A stretch of 64,000 nt of DNA from Methylobacterium symbioticum (GCF_902141845.1 NZ_CABFPH010000023.1:1-64000); one strand, 5' to 3'; positions 37,134 through 46,318 are shown, numbered from the stretch's first letter. The notes: generated from the letters alone by a model not told the origin. Numbers and translations: made by a program.

Positions 37134-37349
37134 ATGCTGACGCATACCGGGAGCGCGATCCTGCGGCAGGATCTCGGCGTCGAGGAGACGACGGAGACCG
37201 ACAACATCGTCCGGTGGGACGGCGAGCGCCTCTATGTCGAGCACGACGTCTACCACAACGGGCAGCTCGTCCACCGCAAGTACCGGCGCAACGTGACCGA
37301 GCCGGTGGCTCGAGCTCTCCTTGAGGTGATCGCCCGGTCGCGCCAGTGA
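37134..37349 (+). CDS. small conserved hypothetical protein
   Basis: A 71-residue polar soluble protein with no signal or membrane segment. It reads as alternating strands (NIVRWDGERLYVEHDVYHNGQLVHRKYRRNV) followed by a helix (PVARALLEVIARS). I do not recognise the family. It overlaps the next gene's GTG by four bases (GTGA), so the two are translationally coupled, and its product probably functions with the DUF3016 protein that follows. Confidence 0.65.
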   Translation: MLTHTGSAILRQDLGVEETTETDNIVRWDGERLYVEHDVYHNGQLVHRKYRRNVTEPVARALLEVIARSRQ

Positions 37350-37822
37350 TCCAGGGGGCTGCGCTCCTCGCCCTCCTCGTTGCGGGGGTGCCCGCCGCCG
37401 CGCGGCCCGTCAGCGTGCGTTACCTCACCCCCGAGCGCTTCACGGACGCGGAGAACCGGCTCGGCAGCGGCCAGAGCCTCCGGGTGACCCTTTCCGAGAT
37501 GACCCGCATCTTCGAAGACCTCGGCCGCCGCCTGCCGCCGGGCGACAGCCTCGCGGTCAACGTCCTCGACATCGACCTCGCCGGGTATGAGCGGCCGGGG
37601 GTGGGGCTGCCTCAATCGGTTCGGGTGGTGCAGGACTTCACGCCGCCGCGGATCCGCCTCGCCTACAGTCTGCGCCGCAAGGGCCGAGTCGTCGCGCAGG
37701 GCGAGGACACCGTCACCGACATCAACTTCATGCAGGCCGCCAACCCGCGTTTCTCTGCCGGCGGCCTCTACTACGAGCGGGCCGTGCTGCGCGACTGGTT
37801 CGCCCGGCGCTTCGGGACCTGA
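37346..37822 (+). CDS. DUF3016 family exported protein
   Basis: A 158-residue product with a signal peptide (GAALLALLVAGVPAAARP). The mature domain fits DUF3016: VSVRYLTPERFTDAEN at the start, then SLAVNVLDIDLAGYE, and late QGEDTVTDINFMQ and YERAVLRDWFARRF. Its function is unknown. The GTG start overlaps the stop of the preceding small gene. It is convergent with the enoyl-CoA hydratase gene with only 11 bases between. Confidence 0.82.
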   Translation: MIQGAALLALLVAGVPAAARPVSVRYLTPERFTDAENRLGSGQSLRVTLSEMTRIFEDLGRRLPPGDSLAVNVLDIDLAGYERPGVGLPQSVRVVQDFTPPRIRLAYSLRRKGRVVAQGEDTVTDINFMQAANPRFSAGGLYYERAVLRDWFARRFGT

Positions 37823-37833
37823 GGCACCCGGCC

Positions 37834-38646
37834 TCAGGCCTCCCAGCGCGGCTCGCGCTTCTGCAGGAAGGCGTCGATCCCCTCGGCCGCGTCGGCCATC
37901 ATCAGGTTCCGTGTCATCACCTCGGCGGCGTAGGCATAGGCATCCTCGAGACCGAGATCCGCCTGAGCGGCGAAGGCCTCTTTGCCGATCGCCAGCACCC
38001 GCGGCGCCTTCGCCGCGATGCGCATCGCCATCCCGCGCACCGTCCCCTCAAGCTCGGATTCGGGCACCGCGCGGTTCACGAGCCCGATACGCACGGCCTC
38101 GGTGGCGTCGATCGGCTCGCCGAGGAGCAGCATCTCCAGGGCCGCCTTGCGCGGCACGGCGCGCGAGAGGGCCACCATCGGCGTCGAGCAGAACAGGCCG
38201 ATATTGACCCCGGGCGTGGCGAAGCGGGCGTCTCGCGTGCAAACGGCGAGGTCGCAGGTGGCGACGAGCTGGCAGCCCGCCGCGGTGGCGATGCCGTGGA
38301 CCTGGGCGATCACCGGCTGCGGCATCTGCGTGATCGCGAGCATCAAGGCCGAGCAGGCGCGGAAAACCGCCTCCGCAAAGGCACGGTCGGGCTGCGCGCG
38401 CATCTCCTTCAGGTCGTGGCCGGCACAGAAGGCTGGTCCCGCCCCCCGCAGGATGACGGCCCGCACGCTGCGGTCCGCCCGGATCGCGTCGAGTTCCGCC
38501 TGCAGAGCGGCCATGAGGCCGAGGGAGAGCGCGTTGCGGGCGGCAGGCCGGTTCAGGGTGAGCGTGGCGATCCCGTCCGCATCGTCGCGCAGCAGCGGTG
38601 TTTCCGAGGTGGAATCCAGCTGGGTCGGCGCTGCGGCTGCGGACAT
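37834..38646 (-). CDS. enoyl-CoA hydratase/isomerase family protein
   Basis: A 270-residue crotonase-fold enzyme. It has NRPAARNALSLGLM near the start, the oxyanion-hole segment AVILRGAGPAFCAGHDLKEM (about 62-81), and the second oxyanion element in KTA-like PGVNIGLFCSTP region followed by AREPRKAALEMLLLGEPIDA. The acidic hydration residue typical of true hydratases is not obvious, so it may be an isomerase, hydrolase or a broader crotonase. It lies downstream of, and in line with, the truncated acyl-CoA synthetase gene, which suggests a role in fatty-acid or acyl-CoA metabolism. Confidence 0.85.
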   Translation of the reverse strand: MSAAAAPTQLDSTSETPLLRDDADGIATLTLNRPAARNALSLGLMAALQAELDAIRADRSVRAVILRGAGPAFCAGHDLKEMRAQPDRAFAEAVFRACSALMLAITQMPQPVIAQVHGIATAAGCQLVATCDLAVCTRDARFATPGVNIGLFCSTPMVALSRAVPRKAALEMLLLGEPIDATEAVRIGLVNRAVPESELEGTVRGMAMRIAAKAPRVLAIGKEAFAAQADLGLEDAYAYAAEVMTRNLMMADAAEGIDAFLQKREPRWEA

Positions 38647-38714
38647 CTGGCGGCTCCCTGACGAGGTGTCGCGCACCCTGTCACGCACCCCTTGTTGGCA
38701 CGCTTACCACAGTC

Positions 38715-39488
38715 TCAACACGGCGCGGAGAGACCCCCGCCGATGCGCGCGGGTGTGCCGCGCAGGAGGCTTGCCCCCGTCGCGACGAGATCGCGGAAGG
38801 CGGGCGGGCAACCGCCGGCTCCGTGCATCCAGGACATCAGCCGTCCGTGGCTCGCTCCGACGCGCACGGGCCGGCCCGTCCCATCCGTGCCGAGCAGCAG
38901 GAGCGCCGGGTCGTCCGGCATCGGCCCGGTGACCTCGGCGTCGCCGAGGGGAGCGTCCGACAGGTCCGCCGCTTCGCGGTCGAGGCGGGCGAAATCCGCG
39001 CCCGGCCCCTGCCACCGCACCGCGATCGGGGTGGACATCTGGGCGTGCACCTCGCCGAGGGCGTCCGCCAGAACAGGATCGACCACCAGGAGCTTCGGCT
39101 CCGCCACGGTCAGGCAGCGGGCGAGGCGCGCGCCGCGCAGTGCGGGATCGAGCAGGGCGACCCGCATGCCGACACGGGCGAGGCCGAGCCAGAGGGCGTA
39201 CCGGTCCGGCCGGTCGTGCATCAGCAGGGCGGCGCCGTCGCCTGCCGCGAAGCCCTCGCCGAGAGCCCAGCGGCCGTATCGGGCCTGCCGCGCGGCAAGC
39301 TCCAGGAAGCTGAGGCTCTCGTCGCGGCTGGCGAGGGCCGTCGCATCGGGATTGATCGCGGCGAGCTCGGCCACGAGATGCGTGAGCGTGCTGTGGGGGC
39401 GCGCGTCGAACCGGGCGGGAGCTGGGCCGAGTCGGCTCTCGAGGCCGATGTTTCGGCGGCCGGTGCGGTCCGGTGCGCTGTGCAGCAT
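38715..39488 (-). CDS. truncated AMP-binding (FATP-type acyl-CoA synthetase-like) protein
   Basis: A 257-residue protein matching only the first ~40% of the fatty-acid transport protein/very-long-chain acyl-CoA synthetase family. The N-terminal half has the usual landmarks (ALASRDESLSFLELAARQARYGRWAL, LGLARVGMRVALLDPALRGA). The adenylate loop that should read YTSGTTGLPK is degraded to LLGTDGTGRPV with its lysine lost, and the sequence ends about 40 residues later, at DLVATGASLLRG. The C-terminal catalytic domain is missing. It is either a pseudogene or a short regulatory homologue. The remainder is not in the 68 bases before the next gene. Confidence 0.65.
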   Translation of the reverse strand: MLHSAPDRTGRRNIGLESRLGPAPARFDARPHSTLTHLVAELAAINPDATALASRDESLSFLELAARQARYGRWALGEGFAAGDGAALLMHDRPDRYALWLGLARVGMRVALLDPALRGARLARCLTVAEPKLLVVDPVLADALGEVHAQMSTPIAVRWQGPGADFARLDREAADLSDAPLGDAEVTGPMPDDPALLLLGTDGTGRPVRVGASHGRLMSWMHGAGGCPPAFRDLVATGASLLRGTPARIGGGLSAPC

Positions 39489-39561
39489 GCGTTCCTGCCC
39501 GTGAGTACGTGCTCTGTCTCCTCCTGCCGTGCAGCCCGCAGGTTAATTTTCTCTCCTCGGA

Positions 39562-41229
39562 TTACCGCTGTTTCAATGCCTCCGTGCGGATCTGCTCCAG
39601 TGTCCGCCCTGGGCTGATCGCGTCGGTGGCGATCTTGAGATGGATGATCGCGGGCGCATTGCCTGATCGGGCCGCGGCCAGGGCCGCGGGAAAGTCGGCG
39701 TCCCGCTCGACCGTGAAGCCGATACCGCCGAAGGCGCGAGCATAGGCCGCGAAATCAGGATTGCGCAGGTCCGTCGCCGAGACACGGGTCGGGAAATCGC
39801 GCTCCTGATGCATCCGGATGGTGCCGTAGCTGCCATTGTCGCAGACGATGCAGATGATGGGCAGGCCGTATTGCACTGCCGTCGCGAATTCCTGGCCGGT
39901 CATCAGGAAGTCGCCGTCGCCCGCGACGCAGACCACGACGTGCTCCGGATGGAGCCGCTGCATCGCCACCGCCGCCGGCAGGCCGTAGCCCATCGAGCCC
40001 GAGGTCGGGGCGACATGGCCGTGGAGGTGTCGGAAGCGGCAGAACCGATGAATCCAGGCGGCGTAGTTGCCCGCGCCGTTGCACAGGATCGCATCCTCCG
40101 GCAGCGCCTCGCGCAGATGGAGCATCACGGTCCCGAGATTGACGGGTCCGGGCTGCGGCGTCGCGGCGTCGCTCCAAGCGCGGTAGTCGCTGTGCGCCGC
40201 GCGGGTTTCCCCGGCCCACGGGACGCGGTCTGGAGCGGGAAGCCGCGCGAGGGCCGCAGCTGCGCGGACGGGGCTCGCGTTGATCGCGAGGTCGGGAACG
40301 TAGACCCGGCCGATCTCCTCCGCACCGGCATGGATATGCACCAGCCGCTGTGCCGGGTTCGGGATGTCGAGAAGCGTGTAGCCCTGGCTCGGGATCTCGC
40401 CGAGTCGTCCGCCGAGCAGGATCACGAGGTCGGCGCGGGCTGCCCGCTGGGCGAGGCGCGGGTTCACCCCGAGCCCGAGATCGCCCGCATAGGCCGGGTG
40501 GAGCGGGTCGAACAGGGACAGCCGGCGGAAGCTCGTGGCAACGGGCAGGTCGAACCGGTCGGCGAAGGTGCGGATGTCGGCGCAGGCGGCGTCCGTCCAG
40601 CGGCTGCCGCCGAGGATCAGCAGAGGGCGCTCGGCCCCGGCCAGCAGCCCGGCGAGGCGTTCCATCTCCTCGGACCCAGGTGCCGCCTCCACCGACTGCC
40701 AGGGTTTGGCGAGCGGGCCGGGACAGGGCTCCTTCAGCACGTCCTTCGGCAGGGCCATCACCACGGGGCCCGGCCGCCCCGCCGTCGCCATGTGGAAGGC
40801 GCGCGAGACGTATTCCGGCACGCGGGCCGGATCCTCGATCTCCGTCGCCCATTTCGCCTGCGGCCCGAAGGCGGCACGGTAGTCGAGTTCCTGGAAGGCC
40901 TCGCGGTCGCGCTGGCCGCGCTCGATCTGCCCGACGAACAGGATCATCGGCGAGGAATCCTGCTGCGCCACATGCACGCCCGCCGAGGCATTGGTGGCGC
41001 CGGGGCCGCGGGTGACGATGCAGATGCCCGGCTTGCCGGTCACCTTGCCGACCGCCTCAGCCATCATCGCCGCGCCGCCCTCGTGCCGGCAGGTGGTGAC
41101 GGTGATGCCCGAATCGTGGAGCGCATCGAGAACCGGCAGGAAGCTCTCGCCGGGCACCGTGAAGACGTGGCGGACGCCGTTGGCGTGAAGCTGCGCCACC
41201 AGGGCCTGGGCTGCGGTCTGCGTCGTCAC
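39562..41229 (-). CDS. thiamine pyrophosphate-dependent enzyme, acetolactate-synthase-like
   Basis: A 555-residue enzyme with the three-domain TPP fold. RHEGGAAMMAEA (about 48-59) contains the activating glutamate, the TPP-binding motif starts at GDGDFLMTGQEFATA and ends with NGSYGT, and the central domain has GGSRWTDAACADIRTF. It differs from biosynthetic IlvB in lacking the usual small-subunit partner nearby. Candidates are acetolactate synthase, a benzoylformate decarboxylase-like enzyme or an oxalyl-CoA decarboxylase-like enzyme; the sequence does not settle which. The start is GTG 41229. Confidence 0.85.
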   Translation of the reverse strand: MTTQTAAQALVAQLHANGVRHVFTVPGESFLPVLDALHDSGITVTTCRHEGGAAMMAEAVGKVTGKPGICIVTRGPGATNASAGVHVAQQDSSPMILFVGQIERGQRDREAFQELDYRAAFGPQAKWATEIEDPARVPEYVSRAFHMATAGRPGPVVMALPKDVLKEPCPGPLAKPWQSVEAAPGSEEMERLAGLLAGAERPLLILGGSRWTDAACADIRTFADRFDLPVATSFRRLSLFDPLHPAYAGDLGLGVNPRLAQRAARADLVILLGGRLGEIPSQGYTLLDIPNPAQRLVHIHAGAEEIGRVYVPDLAINASPVRAAAALARLPAPDRVPWAGETRAAHSDYRAWSDAATPQPGPVNLGTVMLHLREALPEDAILCNGAGNYAAWIHRFCRFRHLHGHVAPTSGSMGYGLPAAVAMQRLHPEHVVVCVAGDGDFLMTGQEFATAVQYGLPIICIVCDNGSYGTIRMHQERDFPTRVSATDLRNPDFAAYARAFGGIGFTVERDADFPAALAAARSGNAPAIIHLKIATDAISPGRTLEQIRTEALKQR

Positions 41230-41424
41230 GATTCACTTCCGGCCATCCGCCGAGCCATCCATCGGCCGTGTCCGCCGGTGATAGACCCGGAGCCGCGCCC
41301 GCGCACCCGCGGGATTCGCGGCCCTGCGCTGCCCTGCCCGCTCGCCGGGCGGGCCGAAACGCATTATCCCGGCGGTGCCCTAAGCGGATCATGAGAATCC
41401 GCGCCTTCGAGGAAGCCGCCCAGG

Positions 41425-41844
41425 ATGCGTACCCCGACCCTCGCCCTCGCCGCCCTCGCCGCGCTCTGTGCCGCGCCGGCCGGGGCACAGATCCGCAATG
41501 CCCCCGCGCCCCGGGCTCTCGAATTCGCCGCCTATATCTTCGCCGCTTCGAATGTCTGCGGCTATCGCATCGGCACCGAGCAGTTCGAGGCGCTGCTCGC
41601 CAAGCAGAATGCCCGCGCCGAGGACGTGAGCCCGCGCGGCCCCTTCGGCAACCGGGTGCAGACCATGTTCGCCCTGATGTCGAACCAGATGGCGCTGAAC
41701 CGCGAGCAGGCCTGCCTCGCGGTCGCCGGCGAGTACGGTCCCGACGGCAACATTGCCAAGAACGTGCTGCTGCCGGCCGCCGGGCCCGACGGGAAGCCGG
41801 CGGACAAGCCCGCCGACGCTCCGGCCGAGAAGCCGCCGCAATAG
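41425..41844 (+). CDS. exported protein of unknown function
   Basis: A 139-residue product with a Sec signal (LALAALAALCAAPAGAQ). The mature ~75-residue core is helical, with AAYIFAASNVCGYRIGTEQFEALLAKQ and a second cysteine in REQACLAVAGEYG, which may pair with the first. It ends with a lysine/proline/alanine tail (GPDGKPADKPADAP). I do not recognise the family. GAGGAAG lies 12 bases before the ATG. Its stop is four bases before the convergent ung gene. Confidence 0.68.
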   Translation: MRTPTLALAALAALCAAPAGAQIRNAPAPRALEFAAYIFAASNVCGYRIGTEQFEALLAKQNARAEDVSPRGPFGNRVQTMFALMSNQMALNREQACLAVAGEYGPDGNIAKNVLLPAAGPDGKPADKPADAPAEKPPQ

Positions 41845-41848
41845 GGCG

Positions 41849-42541
41849 TCAGGGGCCGCCGAGGCGCCAATCAATCGGCGGCAGCCCGCGCTGTTCGAGC
41901 CAGGCATTGGCCCGCGCGAAGGGCTGCGAGCCGGGAAAGTCGCGGGCGCGGTTCAGCGGCGAGGGATGGCCGCTCTCGATGACGGCGTGGTGCGAGGGGT
42001 CGATCAGGGCCTTGCGCGCCCGCGCCTGCGCCCCCCAGAGCAGGAACACTGCGGGCTCGGGCCGCGCCGAGACCGCGGCCACGGCCTGGTCGGTGAGTTG
42101 GGCCCAGCCGTAGCGCAGATGCGCGCCGGATTTTCTCGCTTCGCTGGTGAGCGCGCTGTTGAGGAGCAGCACGCCCTGCCGCGCCCAGGGCGTCAGGTCG
42201 CCGGTCCTGGGCTTCTGCGGATCGACCTCGGCGAGGATCACCTTGAGCGAGGCCGGCAGGCGCCCTGCGCCCACATAGGAGAAGGCGAGGCCGTTTGCGT
42301 CGCCCGGCGTCGGATAGGGATCCTGGCCGAGGATGACGACCTTCACCGCGTCAGGCGGCGTGAGTTCGAGGGCCCGGAAGATGTTGCGCGGGTCGGGCAG
42401 CACCTGCACGCCCTCCGCGATGCGCGCATCGACGCGCGCGGCCACCCTGTCGGCGCTGCCATCCCGGAAGAAGGGCAGATCCGCCCAGGAGGAGCCGGAG
42501 GCGCGGAAGGCTGCGAGCGCGTCGGCGACAGGACCGCTCAT
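41849..42541 (-). CDS. ung: uracil-DNA glycosylase
   Basis: Removes uracil from DNA as the first step of base-excision repair. The 230-residue family 1 enzyme has VVILGQDPYPTPGDANGLAFS with the water-activating Asp74 (GQDPY at 72-76), LLLNSALTSE, and the HPSPLNRAR motif with His192 near the C-terminus. All key residues are intact. ATG 42541 overlaps the stop of the 5'-nucleotidase gene (ATGA), so the two are translated together, which links uracil removal in DNA with nucleotide hydrolysis in one unit. Confidence 0.95.
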   Translation of the reverse strand: MSGPVADALAAFRASGSSWADLPFFRDGSADRVAARVDARIAEGVQVLPDPRNIFRALELTPPDAVKVVILGQDPYPTPGDANGLAFSYVGAGRLPASLKVILAEVDPQKPRTGDLTPWARQGVLLLNSALTSEARKSGAHLRYGWAQLTDQAVAAVSARPEPAVFLLWGAQARARKALIDPSHHAVIESGHPSPLNRARDFPGSQPFARANAWLEQRGLPPIDWRLGGP

Positions 42542-44070
42542 CGGACGACCACCAGACGCTCGCCCTCGCGGATGCTGATCGGGCTGTTGCGGCGGATATA
42601 GGTCATGACCTCGTTCGCCACGAGCTTGCCGTCTGTGGTCCCGATCAGGGTGCGCCCGCTGCGCAGGGCCCCATAACCGTTGCCGCCATCGTAGAGAAAG
42701 TTGTTCGCGGCCACCGTGTAGATCCGGCCGAGATCGAGCGGTGCGCCGTCCACCGTGACCGACAGGATGCGCGCGCCCTGCGGACGCTCGGGATCGAGGC
42801 GGATCACGAGTCCGGAGACTTGGACGAGCCGCCCCGCCGGGCGGCCGTAATCGGCGAGCCCGTTCTCCAGCAGAGCGTGCAGGGCTGCCCCGTCGATCGC
42901 GACGAGGACTGTGGTGTTGCCGAAGGGCAGTTCCTGCAGGATGTCGCGTCGGGTCAGTTCCGTGCCCGCGGGATAGAGCCGGTTGCCGCGGATTCCTCCG
43001 CCGTTCATCAGGGCGATGTCGGCACCGGTCGCCGCGCGGAGCGCGTCGGCGACGAGGTCGCCGAAGCTCGCCTCCCGCGCCCGCACGCTCGCCACGCGGC
43101 TGTCGAGCGGCAGAGCCGTGCGCCCGACCGGCACGTCGAGCTGGTTCGACAGCTCCGCCTCGTAATGGGCGACGAGCGCGGCCGTCTCGGGATCGGGCGT
43201 CACGTCATGGGTGTCGTGGATGCGGAAGCGCGGGCGCCAGCTCACCCGCCGCCGCCCGTCCTCCTCGCGGATGGTGCAGAACACGTCGATCGCCGTCACG
43301 AAATGCGCGTCCACGCTCGATTCGCAGAGCACCCGCTGGCCGTCGTAGCGCAGGAACAGGTCGTGGTCGTGCCCGGACAGGATGAGGTCGGCCTGGCCTG
43401 CCGCCAGCATCGCGAGATCCGTCGGCCGCGCCGTGTGGACCACCGCGACGACGATCTCGGCGCCCTCGGCGCGCAGCTGCCGCGCCTGCTCGGCGAGGGT
43501 CGCCTCTTCCGGCCCGAACCGGAGCGTGCCGGCCTGCGCCTTCTCCGGGGTGCTCTCCAGCGCGATCCCCGTCACCCCGACGCGGATGCCGCCGAGATCG
43601 GTGACGAAGCGATCCGCAACGCCCGGCAACGCCTGGCCCGCCTCGTCCCGCAGATTGGCGGCGAGCGTGCGGAAGGCGGCCCCGCGGATGCGCTCCTGGA
43701 ACACGGCCGGCCCGAAATCGAACTCGTGATTGCCCGGCACGAACACGTCGGGGCTCGCGAGCGCGAGGAGCGCCATGATGTGCGCGCCCTTGTCGAAGCC
43801 CGACATCAGCGAGGGCGAGATCGTGTCGCCGGCATGGGCGTAGAGCACCGGCACGCCCCGGGCGCGCTCGGCCTTCACCACGGCGTTGAGCCGCGCGAAG
43901 CCGCCGCGCCCGTCCACCTCGCTCATCAGGTAGACGTCGTTCACGAGGACCAGGGTGAAGGTCGGCTTCCGATCCTCGATCCCGTCGGCCGCCTCCGCGG
44001 CCGGCAGCCCGGCGGCGAGGCCGGCCCCGAGCCCGAGGCTCAGCGTCTGGCGGCGGCTGGGACCGGACAT
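42538..44070 (-). CDS. 5'-nucleotidase / 2',3'-cyclic phosphodiesterase family, Tat-exported
   Basis: A 510-residue metallophosphatase of the UshA group, exported by Tat (SRRQTLSLGLGAGLAAGLP, residues 5-23). The metal-site motifs are present: a first motif LVLVNDVYL, in which the usual histidine (NDxH) is replaced by tyrosine, then AGDTIS, GNHEFDFGP and SGHDHDLFL. The C-terminal domain has MNGGGIRG and GGNGYG, which hold the nucleotide. It would dephosphorylate extracellular nucleotides in the periplasm. The NDVY variant occurs in some other branches, so activity is still likely. Coupled to ung. Confidence 0.88.
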   Translation of the reverse strand: MSGPSRRQTLSLGLGAGLAAGLPAAEAADGIEDRKPTFTLVLVNDVYLMSEVDGRGGFARLNAVVKAERARGVPVLYAHAGDTISPSLMSGFDKGAHIMALLALASPDVFVPGNHEFDFGPAVFQERIRGAAFRTLAANLRDEAGQALPGVADRFVTDLGGIRVGVTGIALESTPEKAQAGTLRFGPEEATLAEQARQLRAEGAEIVVAVVHTARPTDLAMLAAGQADLILSGHDHDLFLRYDGQRVLCESSVDAHFVTAIDVFCTIREEDGRRRVSWRPRFRIHDTHDVTPDPETAALVAHYEAELSNQLDVPVGRTALPLDSRVASVRAREASFGDLVADALRAATGADIALMNGGGIRGNRLYPAGTELTRRDILQELPFGNTTVLVAIDGAALHALLENGLADYGRPAGRLVQVSGLVIRLDPERPQGARILSVTVDGAPLDLGRIYTVAANNFLYDGGNGYGALRSGRTLIGTTDGKLVANEVMTYIRRNSPISIREGERLVVVR

Positions 44071-44077
44071 CGATCCC

Positions 44078-45025
44078 TCAGCGGAAGGTGTCGCGCACGG
44101 CCTTGGCGTTGCGCCGGACCATCGGCCAGATCCAGGCGCCGGAGGCGAGATAGGCACCGGCCGGCATCGGCTTGAGGTCGCGCGCGAGCCGCTCGGCGAG
44201 GCCCGGCAGGGCGAGGCGCTCCGGGGGGGCGTCGGTCTTGCGGTAGACCACCGTCGTGTCCTCGCGCCAGTAGGCGGTGTCCGGCACCAGCCCGGCGCGG
44301 CGCGCGAGCAGGTCGAAGGTCTCGCGCACGTAGCCGTGGACATGGGCGAAGTGGAAACGCTCGTGCGGCGGCTTGCCGGTGGCGGCCATGTTCGGCACGG
44401 CCGCGTAGAGGCGCCCGTCCGGCTTCAGCCAGCGGGCCAGCCGCTCCACGACCTCGGCCGGGTCTCGCAGGTGCTCCAGAACGTGATGGGTGGAGATCAC
44501 GTCGAAGCTCTGGGCCGGGAAGCTGTCGTCGGCGGCATCGTCCAGCACCTCGACCCCGTAGGTCTTGCGGGCGAAGGCGGCGTAGTCGCGCCCCGGCTCG
44601 ACGCCGACGACCGTGCAGCCGCGCGCCCGCGCCGCGGCCAGGAACTCGCCGGAGCCCGAGCCGAAATCGAGCACCGTCGCACCCGGCACGAGCTTGGGCG
44701 CCAGCAGGTCGGCGCGGAAGGCGGCCTCGCGCCCCGAGCGCTTGACGTGGTGGGGCGGGGGGCCGCCGGCGAAGGCGAGCTGGTAGTCGGCGCGGTAGGC
44801 GGTGGCGTAATACTCCGCGAGCTCGGCCGGCGTCGGCATCGGGTCGGTGCGGATCAGGCCGCACTGCGTGCAGGCGATCGAGCGCAGGGTCTTCAGGCGC
44901 CGGTCGGTCTCCGCCACCACGATCGAATCGCCGCAGCCGCACAGATTGCAGGCCGCGGGCGCGCCCGTGTAGGGATAGCCCGTGAAGGGAATGAAGTGCC
45001 TGAGGAAGTAGCGGGGAGACGGCAT
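44078..45025 (-). CDS. SAM-dependent methyltransferase with N-terminal zinc ribbon
   Basis: A 315-residue protein. The N-terminal part has CNLCGCGDS and, after about 25 residues, CTQCGLIRTDPMP, which likely bind zinc. The middle is a class I methyltransferase core with VLDFGSGSGEFLAAARARG (about 112-130), VVGVEPG, and STHHVLEHLRDPAEVVERLARWLKPDG. This arrangement is common in methyltransferases acting on sugars or other small molecules. A long C-terminal region follows. It lies in line after the divergent hemH promoter region and just upstream of the 5'-nucleotidase gene (7 bases). Confidence 0.85.
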   Translation of the reverse strand: MPSPRYFLRHFIPFTGYPYTGAPAACNLCGCGDSIVVAETDRRLKTLRSIACTQCGLIRTDPMPTPAELAEYYATAYRADYQLAFAGGPPPHHVKRSGREAAFRADLLAPKLVPGATVLDFGSGSGEFLAAARARGCTVVGVEPGRDYAAFARKTYGVEVLDDAADDSFPAQSFDVISTHHVLEHLRDPAEVVERLARWLKPDGRLYAAVPNMAATGKPPHERFHFAHVHGYVRETFDLLARRAGLVPDTAYWREDTTVVYRKTDAPPERLALPGLAERLARDLKPMPAGAYLASGAWIWPMVRRNAKAVRDTFR

Positions 45026-45159
45026 GTCGCGCTCTGTGCGGGCGGATCTTCGCAAGGTGCTCCCGTGCTCTAGATAGTTCCCATCCCCGAGACAATCGCG
45101 GCGCCGTCGCACGCTCCCGCACCGGGCCGCCGGCACCGCACGGACAGTCAAGCCACACG

Positions 45160-46245
45160 ATGAACGAACGCGTCGAACCCGCCTCGCTGGCGGCCCGCCA
45201 GAGCCTGCAGCCCCAGGCGCCCGTGAAGGCCGGCACCCTCCCCGGCGACCATCCGGCCGTCCGCTGGGGGCGCGTCGGCGTGCTCCTGATGAATCTCGGC
45301 ACGCCGGAGGGCACGAGCTACTGGCCGATGCGCCGCTACCTCAAGGAATTCCTCTCCGACCGGCGGGTCATCGAGGTGCCGCGGCTGATCTGGTGGCCGC
45401 TCCTCAACCTCGTGATCCTGACCAAGCGTCCCGGACCGAAGGGCCGCGACTACGACAGCGTCTGGAACAAGGCCCTCGACGAGGGCCCGCTCAAGACCAT
45501 CACCCGCGGCCAGTGCGAGCGCCTCCAGGCGGCGATGGGCGATTCGGTGGTCGTCGACTGGGCGATGCGCTACGGCAAGCCCGAGGTGTCGGTGCGGATC
45601 CAGGCGCTGCTCGACCAGGGCTGCGACCGCATCCTGCTGGTGCCGCTCTACCCGCAATACGCGGCGGCGACCTCGGCCACCGCCTGCGACCAAGCCTTCA
45701 AGGCGCTGATGCAGATGCGCTGGCAGCCGACGGTCCGGGTCTCGCCGCCCTACCACGACGATCCGGTCTATATCGACGCGATCGCCCGCTCGATCCGCGA
45801 GGGTCTGGCCAAGCTCGATTTCGAGCCGGAGGTGATCCTCACCTCGTTCCACGGCGTCCCGAAGAGCTACCTGCTCAAGGGCGATCCCTACCATTGCCAG
45901 TGCGTGAAGACCGGACGGCTGATCCGCGAGGCGCTCGGCTATGGACCGGAGCGCATGCGCGTGACCTTCCAGTCCCGGTTCGGCAACGAGGAATGGCTCA
46001 AGCCCTATACCGATGAGACGGTGCAGGAACTCGCCCGGTCCGGCGTCAAGCGCATGGCGATCGTGGCTCCGGGCTTCACCGCCGACTGCCTGGAGACGCT
46101 CGAGGAGCTCGACGGCGAGAACCGCCACTATTTCGAGGAGAATGGCGGCGAGCGCTTCGCCTACATCCCCTGCCTCAACGATTCGGACCTCGGCATGACG
46201 GTGATCGAGCACGTGGTGCGGCGCGAATTGCAGGGCTGGGTCTGA
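45160..46245 (+). CDS. hemH: ferrochelatase
   Basis: Inserts Fe(II) into protoporphyrin IX, the last step of heme synthesis, at the membrane surface. The 361-residue protein has VGVLLMNLGTPEGTSYWPMR (about 39-58), ILLVPLYPQYAAAT, the catalytic histidine in ILTSFHGVPKSYL, a CQC pair, then VTFQSRFGNEEWLKPYT and IVAPGFTADCLETLEE with the conserved acidic residue. The N-terminal ~37 residues are an extra extension. The ribosome binding site is weak. It is divergent from the methyltransferase gene at 45025 with 134 bases between. Confidence 0.95.
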   Translation: MNERVEPASLAARQSLQPQAPVKAGTLPGDHPAVRWGRVGVLLMNLGTPEGTSYWPMRRYLKEFLSDRRVIEVPRLIWWPLLNLVILTKRPGPKGRDYDSVWNKALDEGPLKTITRGQCERLQAAMGDSVVVDWAMRYGKPEVSVRIQALLDQGCDRILLVPLYPQYAAATSATACDQAFKALMQMRWQPTVRVSPPYHDDPVYIDAIARSIREGLAKLDFEPEVILTSFHGVPKSYLLKGDPYHCQCVKTGRLIREALGYGPERMRVTFQSRFGNEEWLKPYTDETVQELARSGVKRMAIVAPGFTADCLETLEELDGENRHYFEENGGERFAYIPCLNDSDLGMTVIEHVVRRELQGWV

Positions 46246-46318
46246 GAGCCTGATCGAGCCGGGTCGACCGATCATCAGGCAGGGATTCTGCTCATCCCAT
46301 CAAACCACCTCATCCTGG

